This document shows positions 21,716 to 33,869 of a stretch of 64,000 nucleotides of DNA, piece after piece. Source of the stretch: Poa pratensis (taxonomy: Eukaryota > Streptophyta > Magnoliopsida > Poales > Poaceae); NCBI GenBank assembly GCA_947311845.1, contig CAMZMU010000116.1:4507414-4571413 (forward strand), read 5' to 3'. The notes beneath the pieces are model-generated. The model was not told the origin of the DNA. It ran no database searches and saw only the letters and a program-made list of their open reading frames with translations. Numbering within the stretch: position 1 is the first letter of the stretch; each line of letters begins with the position of its first letter. Position numbers and translations under genes: made by a program.

Positions 21716-22194
21716 TACCCCTGAATTTCTAATCTTTTTTTACCATCATGCTAGTGTACAAGGTGAAAAGAAACAAACAAAAGGTCACCAGATTTACCTA
21801 ATTCTTCCATTCCATATTGTGTTGTTGCCTTTCACATCAGGATATATGTCGCCTATTGTTCTCTTAATTTGGAATAAAGAGATATTACTGAAGTACCAGA
21901 AGTTATTGGAGATGTTTTACTTGTTTTTAATCAGTTCTCCATCATAAGTTACTATACTAACCAATAAAGCGCGAGCAACTCGCTTCACACTAAACACACA
22001 TTGTTATTGTTAATCAGCTTCCGTGGTGATCCAGTCCAATCAGTTGTAGTAGTTTGACAAAAGAGTGGGCCCTCTTGTTCCATACGTGGCGATTCATCTT
22101 GAAACTTTTCCTGATCAGCTGATGTGTGATGTTGGACCAAATGTCTTTCGCCAATCAAGAAACACGCGGAGGTATGCATCCGATTTATGTATGT

Positions 22195-23780
22195 TGATGC
22201 TATGTGGTGAATCACACGCTCGTTGGGAAACCCCAAGAGGAAGGTATGATGTAGTTCAGCAGCAAGTTTTCCCTCAGTATGAAACCAAGGTTTATCGAAC
22301 CAGTAGGAGTAGCAATTCTTCAGAAGGTTGTTGGTGGCCGCACGACGCAATACGATCACCAACATGGACCTGCACACAACACAATCACAATACTTTGCCC
22401 CAACGTAACAGTGAGGTTGTCAATCTCACGGCTTGCTGAAAACAAAGGATTAAACGTCTCGTGTGGAAAATGAGTATTAAAGTGCAGAGAATGAAAAAGG
22501 AACCGTTTGCAGTTTGTGGTTTAATCAATGTAAAAGAATTGGACCGGGGTCCACAGTTCACTAGTGGTGTCTCTCCATAAAGATAACTAACATGCTGGGT
22601 GAACAAATTACAGCTGGGCAATTGACAAATAGTGAGCGCATGACAATGCAAATACATGGCAAGATGACTACTATGGTATTTAATTGGGCATTACGACAAG
22701 ATACATAGACCATTATCCAACAGCATCTATGACTAATAATCCACCGCCGGGTTGTTATCCGAGTCCCCCGTTGGTATTAAGTTGCAAGCAATGGATAATT
22801 GCATTAAGTAAAGCACGTAATGTAAACAAACACATATGCCCGTGGACATAGCATCGTTAGGTTTCCCCTAGTGGCAACAACACATCCACAACCTTAGAAC
22901 TTTCTGTCAGTGTCCCAGATTAAATGGAGGCATGAACCCACTATCTAGCATAAATACTCCCTCTTGGAGTCACAAGCATATACTTGGCCAAAGCATCTAC
23001 TAGCAACGGAGAGCATGCAAGATCATAAATAACATAGGGCATAGATTGATAATCAACTTGACATAATATTCAATATTCATCGGATCCCAGCAAACACAAC
23101 ATGTAGCATTACAATAATATGATCTTGATCATGTAGGGCAGCTCACAAGATCTAAACATGATGGCACAAATAGGAGAGACAACCATCTAGCTACTGCTAT
23201 GGACCCGTAGTCCAAGAATGAACTACTCACCATCACCTCGGAGGCAGGCATGGCGATGTAGAAGCCTCCGGTGACGATTCCCCTCTCCGGCAGTGTGCCG
23301 GGAAGAGGTTCTGGACCCTCCCGAGCTAGGGTTGACGGCGGCGGCGTCTTTGGAACTTTTCGTGGATTTAGGCTCAGGCTCCTCGGGTTATTTTCACGGG
23401 AGGAATAAATAGGCGAAATGACGGCGGCTGGAGAGCCCCGAGGGGCCCACACCTGGCTAGGGCGCGCCAGAGGGGGTGGCCACGCCCTAGGTGCGTGTGG
23501 GGCCCCTGTGGGCCCCCTCCGTTGCTTCTTTGCTCCATCTGGTGTCTTCTGGTAAAATAGGGACTCCCGTGTAGTTTCGTCCAATTCCAAGAATATTTCC
23601 AGACTAGCTTCTCTGGAATACAAAAACAGCAGAAAACAGGAACTGGCACTTCGGCATCTTGTTAATAGGTTAGTCCCAGAAAATGTATAAAAGTGACATA
23701 AAGTGGATGCAAAACATGTAGCAATAGGTATAAAACAAGCATGGAACATCAAAAATTATAGATACGTTTAAGACGTATCA
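22195..23780 (-). mobile_element. Solo LTR, 1586 bp
   Basis: The block is bounded by an exact 5-bp duplication TATGT (22190-22194 and 23781-23785). In minus orientation it starts TGATACGTCTTAAACGTATC and ends GCATCA, so it has the TG...CA form of an LTR. No internal retrotransposon coding sequence is present. Sequence such as TAACAAGATGCCGAAGTGCC recalls LTRs very common in Triticeae, probably gypsy-type, although the superfamily cannot be proven without the internal region. The right arm of the inverted duplication carries the empty site. Confidence 0.85.
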
Positions 23781-24199
23781 TATGTGCGAAACCAAAGGGT
23801 TTATTTTTCTTTTAGCATGTCAAGGTCTTCGGCCTTTACCACCTCCCGGCCACCACGGTGAGTTTTATCTAATCACAAGTGCTAGCCCCCTTGTGACTGA
23901 GCATCCTTGTGGTGTTCATCGCCACCTTTGTCATGCCTGACCCACATAGGGATGGAGACTTGGAGCGTAGGAGAAGACACCTCCTTATCCACTATGGATT
24001 CATTGCCAATGACCCACCACCACAGAAAGGATTTGTTCTTTTTCACTTTTGTAAATTGTAGAAACAATTGTTTGAATTTATATGTGTTGTTATGTCTCTC
24101 CCCCGTTTGTCTTTATATTGTTTGTTTTTTACTCTATGTGTAGACTACTGTGGTTGCTAAAGTGTGATGATCTTATTTTATAATCTGTTGAGAAAAAAA

Positions 24200-25430
24200 T
24201 CTATGGAAGTAGGAAATAAATAATTATCCAAGACATGGGATGAGATGGTTAGACAAACACGAATACCATGACCCGCCACCATCACAAAAGCGAAATAAAT
24301 AAATCGATAATGTAGAGAACATCACAAAGACTAGAGTGCCTTCTTATAAAAGATGTTTTAGAAGATAAGCGCAAGTATTTGTGTGGTTTTAATCATGATT
24401 AACTATTTTCTTGTAAAAGTCATGGATAACCGCTAGAGAAAAGGAAGAAAAATAATACCAGAAGGGTAAAATGTCATTAACCAACATGAAACATGGGCCT
24501 TCAAATTGTCCAACAATTTGCCAAATTTAATTTAAAAAAGAGACTTGAGAGGAAGAACCCCTCGGCTTACTTTTATAGAAGAACTAGATAATACTCCGCG
24601 CGTTGCAGCGGGGATTTTTTTAAATGAATTATAAAAGAAGGATATTTTAAAGCATGAAATGGATTTTTTTCGGAAATATGAACTAGATAATACTCCGCGC
24701 GTTGCAGCGGGTATTTTTTTAAATGAATTTAAAAGAAGGATATTTTAAAGCATGAAATGGATTTTTTGGGAAATATGGAGGATTTGGCATTGCCATAGTA
24801 GTCGATAATCTAAATTTAATCACCGTGAAATGTTCTATATTTAACCGCTAAAAATTTATTATGTGGAAATTGTATGGCTAACAGAATTAATAAGGTGAAT
24901 AAATTGCATGATATGTATAGATTTCTATTAATAATTGTGGGATGACATGGATAAATGAATGGCTCAAATAGTGGATGATGTGGACACATTGCATGTAGAG
25001 ATAGACTAACTTAATGCATGTTAGTGGATTTTTGTCTTATAAGAAGTATAGATTAGTGAGTAAGCGGTGGTATTGTGAGCACAGACGCTCGAACCTAGGC
25101 GGGCAGGTACACATCAACCCATGCATACCATCCCAACTAAGCCGTGGTTCACAGTCAAAACTTAATGAATATGTGGGAAATATTTTTTGTTTTGAAAATA
25201 GCAATTTTATTAGAGGATATTGGGGACACTAAGCATGCAACTGGTACAAATAAGCACCACTCTTTTTTCACCAGGGACAATAAATAGACCAGGCCTATGC
25301 AACAACACGACAAAAAGGCGTAAATAATGGAGTAATATATGTCATTGAATGACCAATATTTTTTGTGAGAAAGATTGTTATTTTGTATCGGTGTTATCAT
25401 AATACCAATGTCCAGCTAAAGAAGACCACA
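24200..25430. other. Left-arm-specific insertion region
   Basis: This stretch is absent from the right arm, where matching flanks are only about 425 bp apart. It contains the Helitron termini described separately and otherwise AT-rich sequence with no coherent open frame. Confidence 0.5.
24581..24775 (-). mobile_element. Two tandem Helitron 3' termini (99-bp period)
   Basis: On the minus strand CCGCTGCAACGCGCGG (a small GC-rich hairpin) is followed by AGTATTAT and then CTAG with a following T, the layout of a plant Helitron 3' end. It occurs twice, with CTAG at 24584-24587 and 24683-24686, and about 95 bp of upstream sequence is duplicated with it. The 5' TC end was not located, so the element body is undefined. 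Confidence 0.65.
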
Positions 25431-26050
25431 TTATTAGAGCATACATGTTCACGCTTATGTCTGCATTTGTTCTAGTGACATTTTAATACGTACTAGTGCA
25501 GAATATGTGCCAACACCCTGAAATGCTCTATCACTAGTGGTGAGTCGCCTAATTTTTTATTACCGAAACAAAGAAAATTCAGAGAATGTTGACTATCTGA
25601 CTTTGAGCCAAAATTCTCATATCTTGTTCCAGCAGCAAGATTTTTTCCAAAAGGAATGCATGCTTTCACACTTTACTATTCCATTTGAGTTTGGTGAATA
25701 TAATAGAGCAAATTAAATTTTATGATTAACTATGCGCTATCGCACACACACTCACTCATCGGGGAAAAGTGCAGATTGGCATATGTATGCATGCACACAA
25801 TTTAAATTAAATATTAGTGGGCCACACATCATCATCTCTTCGGACCAATACTTGCTGAGTTGCCCCTGCTTTTTCATGAATATTAGGAAGAAAACGGTCT
25901 TCGCATATATTAATTATTTTTTAGCTCCTTCTCCTAAAAGTATTGGCACTGGCTGGGATGGGTACCAAACAAATGTGATGGTTTTTGTTCCCCATAAGAA
26001 TGCAGCGGGTGCACTGGATCTGTTAAGCCTATAGATAAAGCGTGAGCAGG

Positions 26051-26537
26051 ACAAGATTAACAGTCGTCCCCATTAAATTCGACCAACAAATGGAAATAAC
26101 TGCATTATATGTTCTTCTCTCAGGGTTATCATCATCATCATAATTATCTGCTGCTAGTTTGTAGACTTTCCTACAAAAAAATGTGAAACACGATTGGGTT
26201 CAGTTGGGCCTGGGGCCTTGACAGCTACGGGTTAAAGAGTAAGGCCCGGTCTGACATCGCCTCACTAGGCTAAAAGGAGATGACATGGCCACGCTAAACA
26301 ACTTTTTTTCAGGTAATACGTGCATCATTTATAGAGTAAATATCAAGATACAAGCCACTTAAACGTCGTCCTGAAAGAATTGAAAGGATAGGAGAATCCG
26401 TAGAGTCACCCACCGCCTCTACACAACACGTACTCAACTACTAGAAACGCAAGAACATTTTGTATGATCTCGCAGTTGACAACTCAGATTAGAAGGTTGC
26501 AAGTCTGCAAAGATAAGTTAAACTGAATTTTCAACAA
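26051..26537. other. Spacer between arm L and block Q
   Basis: AT-rich sequence with no recognisable gene or element end. Confidence 0.5.
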
Positions 26538-26595
26538 GCTTCATACGTCAGTTCAGTAAGCATGAGGTCTCGAGTTCAAATCTCAATGAAAGAGC
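26538..26595 (+). pseudogene. tRNA-Thr pseudogene
   Basis: The sequence starts GCTTCATACGTCAGTTC and ends GAGTTCAAATCTCAATGAAAGAGCA, matching the 5' and 3' parts of the tRNA-Thr at 19262. About 18 bases covering the D-stem 3' side and the first half of the anticodon arm are deleted, and the acceptor has an extra AG. It cannot fold as a tRNA. It marks the left edge of block Q. Confidence 0.85.
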
Positions 26596-27550
26596 ATTTA
26601 AAAAAACAATGGGGCCCTTTTTTTCCGAACAAGGAGAGGTCCTGTGTAGGACCTCTAAGCCTGCATTATTTATGAGTTTTGGCCTTATAATTCCCTTCAT
26701 TTTATAGAAAATGCCCTGGACAAAATATGAAGAAAAAAAGCATTTGAGTGCTCCAGCACCGCACGGAGTCACTGATGGCAAGCAGCTTCGAGACACAGAC
26801 AACAACACGATCATGATAGACTAGACCACTCGGGGGAATAACACCATAGGTTGTCGCGCTGAAACTGAAGCTGCCTCCCCTTTTGCTTCCTTGCTACATA
26901 ACCGAGACGATGCCGAAGGATCGGAAGATGAGCAACAACAACTGACACAGGATATCGAAATGACCGCCTTAATTTTAGCCAGAACAGTTAACAGTAGGTC
27001 AAGAAGGTGTCGTCACCATCGAGGATGAACACCATGTCAAAGCGGCATCGATTATTCCTTGCACAAATCCAACCCCTTACCCCCTCACCCCCATGGTGAC
27101 CCGAAAGAAGAGGAATGGAGGCTAGAGTGAACAGAACTGAGGCAACCCCGAGCTTATTTTGAGGGTAGGCCGCAAGACCTCCTCCATCCATCTTCGTCTC
27201 TGAACTCCGGAGCGTCATAAGATAAGAAATGTCGCCGCCAGCCACCGAATGTAGCTCGCATCTTCCAATAGCCGCCTCTCCTTCGGAATAACACCAAACC
27301 TCACTAGGGAAAATAAAAGAAACCTAGACTAGATGTACAAAGAGAGACCATCCTCTTCTCACACCCCTACTCAATCCGATGAGGCCACCGGAGGAGAGTG
27401 GGAGCGGAGCCGAGGTGGAGCATGCGACTCTCAAGGGGAGTTAGGAGAGAAATGGTGAAGGGGAAAATGAGAGGTCTTCTCGATCTTTGTCGGTTCACCG
27501 CTTAGTATAGGCTAGTGTAGGCTTTGGCTCAATAAATAAACAAAGTTCCA
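26596..27550. other. Q-specific sequence without recognisable gene
   Basis: This about 950-bp stretch separates the tRNA remnant from the next P-like segment and has no counterpart in block P, where the two are only about 130 bp apart. It is probably an insertion. No termini or coding frames were recognised. Confidence 0.45.
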
Positions 27551-27830
27551 ACTTTCAGGATTTGTTTTTGCTAATTAGCCATATTTTCTTGTTACCGAGT
27601 TAATTATTGGGAAATCGGATGAAAATTGATATCAACCAAACAATAAAGTTTCTCGAGAAATTGTTGGTTGATTGATGATACCCATGGACTTGCTTGCCAC
27701 AATCTTTACTTGGTTCACAATCTCTTCATGCACTCAGCAGGATATAGTTAGATACTTGCATTGACCACATAACTCCAGGTGACTCTCCTTGGCAGCAGGA
27801 TTAGGAGGAGGAAACTATAGGATTTTACTG

Positions 27831-27869
27831 CTCCCTCCGTCCACAAAAGGATAGTTTGGATGGAGGGAG
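27831..27869. mobile_element. Very short Stowaway MITE remnant
   Basis: CTCCCTCCGTCC and the inverse GGATGGAGGGAG lie only 15 bp apart, followed by TA. These are Stowaway (Tc1/mariner) terminal sequences joined after loss of nearly the whole interior. Confidence 0.75.
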
Positions 27870-28241
27870 TACATAAGATCCTGACACCACTCACAGGTTC
27901 GCATGTGCTTTTTTATATGCCTGGTCGACGTCTTACCCGGTCGTCAATCTTCATCCGAACGACAAAATTTTCTCGAACATGCTCTATTCAGCATGCAAAG
28001 AGAAAGATTGGGAGGTTTAAGACAAACTACGTGCGAATCAATCAACTTCAGTCTGCCCCATTTGGGGAATCATCTTTGTTTTGGTGCGTCAACCACACGC
28101 CCAGATAACATCCAATTGCTATTGGACATGCGTGAACTATTGATGGATGATCATGCGTGTTTGCTGACGGATGGCAATCCTGCTCAACATGGTGAGGCTA
28201 GCGAATTTGGCAAGGATCAAGTAGAAAGCTGCTACTATGTA

Positions 28242-28611
28242 CGAAAACCTAAAATGGAGCCCGGGCTCTATGGAGACTTTTAAAACAAAAGTCAAAGTCA
28301 ACATTTTTAAGTTTTCAAAAATCGTGAAAAAAATTCTGGATGTAAATATTGTCGAGATCTACAATCATACAAATTTTCAACTCCAACTTCATTGTATTTT
28401 GGGAACAGTTTCGAAAATTTGAAATTTCACCCCATTTGTCTTTTTTATGCAGCCCAAAATACAATTAATTTGGAGTTAAAATTTACATGTTTGTAGATCT
28501 CAACAATATCTACATCCGGAATTTGTTCGGGATTTTGAAAACTTAAAAATATCGATTTTAAATTTTCAGAAAAGGGCTCCACGTAACCCGGGTTTAAAAA
28601 ATCCACTCTCC
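28242..28611. mobile_element. MULE-type MITE (370 bp)
   Basis: Flanks are TACTATGTA (28233-28241) and TACTACGTA (28612-28620), a 9-bp duplication with one mismatch. The inverted arms include GGAGCCCGGGCTC near 28254 and GGGCTCCACGTAACCCGGG near 28574, with mirrored AAATTTT-rich interiors. Block P has the unoccupied site, which confirms the insertion. Confidence 0.78.
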
Positions 28612-29540
28612 TACTACGTACTGCTACTTACCACTGCTTCCACTAGTAAAAAATAGTAGTGGGTTGATATTGTTGCACTTGCGTGGGCACTACGTGCTTT
28701 GCAGCTAGATACCTATGGCACTATGTGCTTTGCAGCTAAACCTTTCATGTTTCTTCCATTGAACAGAACTAATAATTGCACACATTTCGAACAGAAGCCT
28801 TCTGTTGACATATGCGTTTCCCAATTCCCATTGCAGTAGGATGCGATGGGAATTAAATTCTTTAAAATGTATGAAGACAAAGTAATTGAAGTGAGTGTTA
28901 CTATTCTCACATATCCTGCCATCTGCAGATATAAGAAAAAGTCAATAGTACAGTGTCACTTTTTTTTGGTTGTATACTAGTGCTTTGCTCCTTTTTGAAC
29001 TGGAATTTTTGTAGATATATTTTTATTTTACCAAAATCTTAATTGCCGTAGGGTCGGATTAAAAAATCATGTTATTTCACATGTGTTTCTACCAAATATC
29101 TCAGGCTAAACAGATATAATTAATACTCTACTAGGATAGGATCATGGACCTATCTGTGATACACTGAGTCAACATCCATTGCACTCGTGCACTGATTAAT
29201 CATTCATTTCCTCCTGTCATGCAAATATCATAATGTGCCCACGGCCACGTCACTTTTATGGGGCCCACTAACAGAATCCAACTACCTTTTCAAGTGGGAA
29301 ATGTACGCTCTACTTGCAGCCAAAGTTTTAGAATGTTGTTTAGTGATAAAGGGAAAAAATAACTTGTGGTAGTAAGATGCTGATGTGAACTTGAATTTTG
29401 TTGTGCCGTCGAACGCCCATTCTTGTCTCTTGTTACTCAGCCTTTTGTTATTTTCTATCTTAAGATCTTCATGCAACCTCCATCTTTGTCTTATGTTATT
29501 TGGCATCCAAGTAGATTCACTGATGAAGACCCATTTTCTA

Positions 29541-30754
29541 AAATAAGTTTGCTTCTAATCGGTCGACCTTTTTCCCAATAAGTAAACTTCTTTTTAGCGA
29601 AATCAGTAGATTATCTTCTTTTTCTGGAAAAAAAGCTTTTTTGGGGGGCAAAATCAATTGATTATTTTTCTCTACGCTGCACCTTTACTCCGCACCAATT
29701 GCACATTTCAAAAATATGTAACCACTATATTTTGAAATGTGCAACTTATTTGGTTTGTACATCGTGGGTTTTCAAACTTTAATTGGTTTGTTGCACAGCT
29801 TTAAAATGTGTAACATCGATACTTCTAATTTGCAAACTGACGTTTTATACTAGTAAACATGTTTTGACTATTTATTTTGTTTTTAAAACTTTATTTTGGT
29901 GCTTCCACTTTTAATATACACAAGTTGCACATTGTTTTCTTTTGTGTTTTGTAACGTGCAATGAATTTTGTGCTACTAAGTACGTTTTCAAAAAAATCAT
30001 GTGCTTTATTTTTCCACCTATTTATTTTTTAGAATTTTTTCAGTGATTTGGTTTGAGATTTTAGTTGATACGTGTGCAGAAAGGCACTAAAAATAGACTT
30101 AGTGAAGCACAATTTTAAATGTTGACAGACAAAAATAAAATTTACACACATGTCATAACAATTAACCTGTTTTTTTCGTTTTGCAAAGGATAGATGAGTT
30201 TAATTGAATAGTTGGTTAGTTGCCCTCTTTTTCAGCTTATTAGTTATAAGGTTACATGCCATCACTCTCACCAAAAGAAATAAAAGGTGCAAGAAAAGGG
30301 AGAACAAAAGATGTCCATGCATCCAAAAAGAAAGGAACAATCGAAAGCAAATACTTTTTGTTGCATCCATCCATATATGATATATATGCATGGTTGATAG
30401 ATGATTCAAGCAGGTCCATCCATCCACTGACTGAAGCATCAGATTCTGCTTAAACACCAAGCAGTCTATATGGGTGATCGATTGAGGAAAATGACCCAAT
30501 AAAAGCCAGCTAGATATGCAGCAACTATTCTATCCAGCTAGCTATCACTCACTCACTCACTCACTAGTGCAAGATCGAACAATCATTGATGATCCTTAAT
30601 TACCTCTATATAGGATTGTAATCTTCATAACTTTGCAGTAATATTTTTCGCCTAATGATTGGTAGATTCACTCGTAACTAGTTAATTGTTGGTTAATCGA
30701 TAACTTAACTTGTACTTGCACCACGATCGACGTACGTGTACGCTATTTGATCAA
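29541..30754. other. AT-rich downstream flank of the receptor kinase gene
   Basis: No gene or transposon end is recognised. A CACTCACT run at 30545-30565 is low complexity. The part near 30600-30750 would be the 3' untranslated region and downstream flank of the minus-strand kinase gene. Confidence 0.5.
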
Positions 30755-33723
30755 TTACACGGCCACAGGTTTGGGTTGCTGACCGGAGTAGCCTTTGCCG
30801 TCGGCCTTGGCGGTCCGGCCGGGGGCGGGTCCGAACTCGGCGAGCATCTGCACGACGTCGGCCATGGTGGGTCGGAGCGCGGGGATGCTGCAGGTGCACC
30901 GAACGGCGACTCGCAGCGCCTGGACCATCTCCTCCTTGAAGGGGCTCCAGGCGAGGCCCTTGTCGAGAGCCTCCGCTTCGGCGGCGGCGGCCACCTTGGC
31001 GGTGACCCACTGCACGATGTCCCTGGTCTCCCCGAACTCCGGCTCGATGGGCTTCCTACCCGTGACCAGCTCCATGAGCACCACCCCGAAGCTGTACACG
31101 TCGCACTTGGTGGTAGCCTTGGAGGAGTAGGCGTACTCGGGGGCGAGGTAGCCGTAGGTGCCGGCGATGGTGGTGGTGGACGCGGTCGTGTCGCCGCGGC
31201 AGGAGGAAGAGGAGGCCTGGATGACCTTAGCGATGCCGAAGTCGGCGACCTTGGGCTCGAAGTCGGCGTCGAGGAGGATGTTGGAGGACTTGACGTCGCG
31301 GTGGACGATGGCGAACAGGAGGTCGTGGTGGAGGTAGGCCAGGCCCTGCGCCACGCCGATGGCCACGCGGCGGCGCGTCGGCCAGTCGAGGAAGCCCCAC
31401 CCGCCGCCGTGGAGTGCGTCCCAGAGGTTGCCGTTGGGCATGTACTCGTAGACGAGCAGGTTGCAGTCGGCGCCGGAGTAGCAGCAGTAGAGCTTCACGA
31501 TGTTCTTGTGCCGGATGCTGCCCAGCGTCTCCACCTCCGTCCGCAGCTCCCGCCCCTCGTCCTCCTCGCTGCCCAGCCGCCACCATGGCCGCCGCGATGC
31601 TGCTTGGACTTGGAGGTGGACACCCAGAGTTTCTTCACCGCCACCAGCTCGCCGCTGCTCAGCTCGATCTTGTACACCGTGCCGGAGCCGCCGTGCCCCA
31701 CGATGTTCTTCTCGATCAGCGCCTCCACGATCTCGTGCTGGTCGAAGCTCAGCTTGTGGAAGCTCGTCACGTCGTACGACGACACGCCCCTCCTCGACCC
31801 CGGCGACGACAACGACGTCCCGTCCTGCTCCCCGTCCTGCGCCGCCCACCGCCGCACCATCCACCGCCGCGCCAGCGCCAGCATTGCCACCACACACTAC
31901 CGCGCACGCCCCCACAATCCACGCGCTCCCGGCGAGCCCCCGCTTGTCCGCGTCCTTTTGGCACATCGGCATCGCCGTGTCCCTGGGGTTGAGCCGGAAC
32001 GCCACGCACAGCCCCGGGTTGCGGGCTACGCTGTCCAGGAGCCCATCCTTGATCAGCGCCGGCGGCACCGGTCCGGATAGGTTATTGCCGGCGAAGTCCA
32101 GCGAGTTGGGCAGCAGAGCGCACAGCGCCTCCGGGATCTGCCCCGACAGCGCGTTCTCCGACAGGTTCAGCACGTTCAGGCTCCGGAGCTCGGCGAGCGT
32201 CTCCGGGATCGTGCCGTTTAGCCGGTTGCCCTGCAGGGACAGCTGGTTCAGTCTAACCATCTTCCCCAGCTCCTCTGGGATCGGGCCGGCGATGAGGTTG
32301 TTGCTCAGGTCGATCTTGACGAGGCTTCCCGCCTCGGCGATCTCGGGCGGGAGCACGCCGGAAAGCCGGTTGTCCGAGGCGAAGAGCGAGGTGACGTTCT
32401 TGGCGCCTGCAATGGACGGGGACACGGCCCCGGTGAAGTGGTTGTAGGAGAGGTCGACGATGGAGGCGTGCGGTAGCGCGAAGATCCCCGCCGGCACGTC
32501 GCCTTCGAGGTGGTTGTTGCTGACGCGGAACCGGAGCAGCGGCGAGCACTCGGCGTAGGCGCCGGGATGGCGCCGGTGAGGAGGTTGCTGAGGACGAGGA
32601 TGTACTGGAGCTTGCCGTTGGCGCAGGCGTGCGGTGGCAGCGGGCCGGTGAGTAGGTTCTCGGAGACCTCTAGCACGTTGAAGTTGGAGTAGCGGCCGAG
32701 GTCGGCGGGGAGCTCGCCGGTGAGCTGGTTCTTGTACACGGAGAGGATGTTGAGCTCCGTGGATTTCCCCAGCACCGCCGGGATGGGTCCGGTGAGGAAG
32801 TTGGTGTACAGCTGGAGCACGCGGAGCCTGGGGAGCGCGCAGAGCGAGTCCGGGATGGCACCGGTGAGGCGGTTCTCAGAGAAGTCGACGTCGGCGAGGC
32901 GCGTGAGGTTGCCGAGCTCGTCGGGGATGGCGCCTGAAAGCTCGTTGTAGTAGAGCTCGAGGAACTCGAGGTTGGCGAGGCGGCCGAGCGACGGCGGGAT
33001 GTGGCCGGTGAGGAAGTTGCCGCTGAGCTCGAGGTCGGTAAGCGTCGTCATGTTGCCGAGCCACGCCGGCACGCCGCCGCGCATGGAGGTCGTGGACAGG
33101 ATCAGCACGCGGAGGCGCCGCAGCCGCGTGAGCGCCTCCGGCGGCCGCCACACATCGAAGCCGGGGTTCTCGTTGAAGTTGAGGACCTCGAGGGTGGTCA
33201 TATTGACGAGCGACGCCGCCGGGAACGCGCCGCTGAAGAGATTGTTCGACATGTCGAGCACCCGGAGCGCGCGCATCGGCGACAGGTCCGGCACGGCGCC
33301 CGACACGCCGGAGTAGCTGAGGTTGAGCGCTTCGAGGGACGAACAGTTGAGGAGGCTCGGCGGGAACCCGCCGCGGATGTCGTTGTAGGCGAGCTCGAGC
33401 TCCCGGAGTGCCGGCAGAGCGGCGCAGATGCCGGGAGGGAGCCTGCCGGTGAGCCGCCACGAGGTGAGGTCGATGCCCGTGACGTTACCATCCCCCTCGT
33501 CGCATGCCACGCCCTGGAACCGGCAGTAGTCCACGACCGGCGCCGGCGCCGGGGAGAAGTCCCACCGCGCCATGGCCGGCCCTGCGAAATCCTGCTTCAA
33601 CCGCGACAGGTACGCGGCCTGGGCGTCCAACTCCAACGCCGCTGCACCATTATTATCACGGGCTACGAGCAGGACAGCGATGGCGAGGAGACATGACACT
33701 GAGCTGAGAGCGGTAGCCACCAT
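30755..33723 (-). pseudogene. CEPR1-like: LRR receptor-like kinase, CEPR1/XIP1 type, three apparent frameshifts
   Basis: The start at 33723 (Kozak-like GCCATGG) opens a signal peptide (LSSVSCLLAIAVLLVA). Then come the N-terminal LRR cap (WDFSPAPAPVVDYCRFQGVAC), about 20 leucine-rich repeats, a transmembrane segment (WIVGACAVVC continuing VVAMLALARRW in another frame) and a kinase domain. Kinase motifs are complete: GHGGSGTVY, VAVKK, HRDVKSSN, DFGIAK, APEYAYSSKA; it is an RD kinase. SYDVTSFHKLSFDQHEI and PNGNLWDALHGG strongly resemble Arabidopsis CEPR1/XIP1, the receptor for C-terminally encoded peptides. Frameshifts lie near 32560 (LRR), 31893 (membrane segment) and 31577 (before the C-helix); the last two compensate each other. 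The body is single-exon and GC-rich. Either the copy is a young pseudogene or the sequence has errors, since domain conservation between breaks is excellent. Confidence 0.9.
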
Positions 33724-33850
33724 GGCACGCGGTCACTAGGTAGAAATGAGCGCTAGCTACTATGGCCACCACCTGAGTTTGTTTCAAAACTGAAATGTGT
33801 GTGGTATCCGATGAAGGAATTGAGGAAATGGATGGAGCAGGAGGAGGGAG

Positions 33851-33856
33851 TATATA
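33851..33856 (-). promoter_or_regulatory. TATA box of the receptor kinase gene
   Basis: On the minus strand CACTTATATACTCCC places TATATA about 128 bp upstream of the ATG, a normal distance for a grass promoter. Confidence 0.55.
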
Positions 33857-33869
33857 AGTGGGCTGAGAA

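Larger units (their letters stand above)
21425..26050. repeat. Left arm (L) of a long inverted duplication
   Basis: Stretches of this arm match 38215-40225 in reverse order and opposite orientation: 21440-21560 with 40170-40050, 21740-21830 with 39960-39880, 21990-22190 with 39830-39605, 23781-24190 with 39605-39200, and 25440-26045 with 38780-38220. One example shared in inverse form is CCCTGAAATGCTCTATCACT. The arm is interrupted by a solo LTR and by Helitron-associated sequence that the right arm lacks. Confidence 0.8.
27551..29540. repeat. Block Q, diverged direct copy of block P
   Basis: It matches 19465-21170 in order and orientation, with differences throughout and extra insertions: a mini-Stowaway at 27831, a MULE-MITE at 28242 and others. 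Blocks P and Q carry tRNA-Thr and its decayed copy at their left ends, so the tRNA was part of the duplicated unit. Confidence 0.7.

Noticed and set aside
23129..23752. 207-codon minus-strand ORF
   Set aside because: Lies wholly inside the solo LTR, has no domain and reflects GC-rich LTR sequence.
31227..32447. Large plus-strand and alternate-frame ORFs across the receptor kinase (up to 456 codons)
   Set aside because: Shadows of the GC-rich kinase gene; the minus strand has all the domain motifs.
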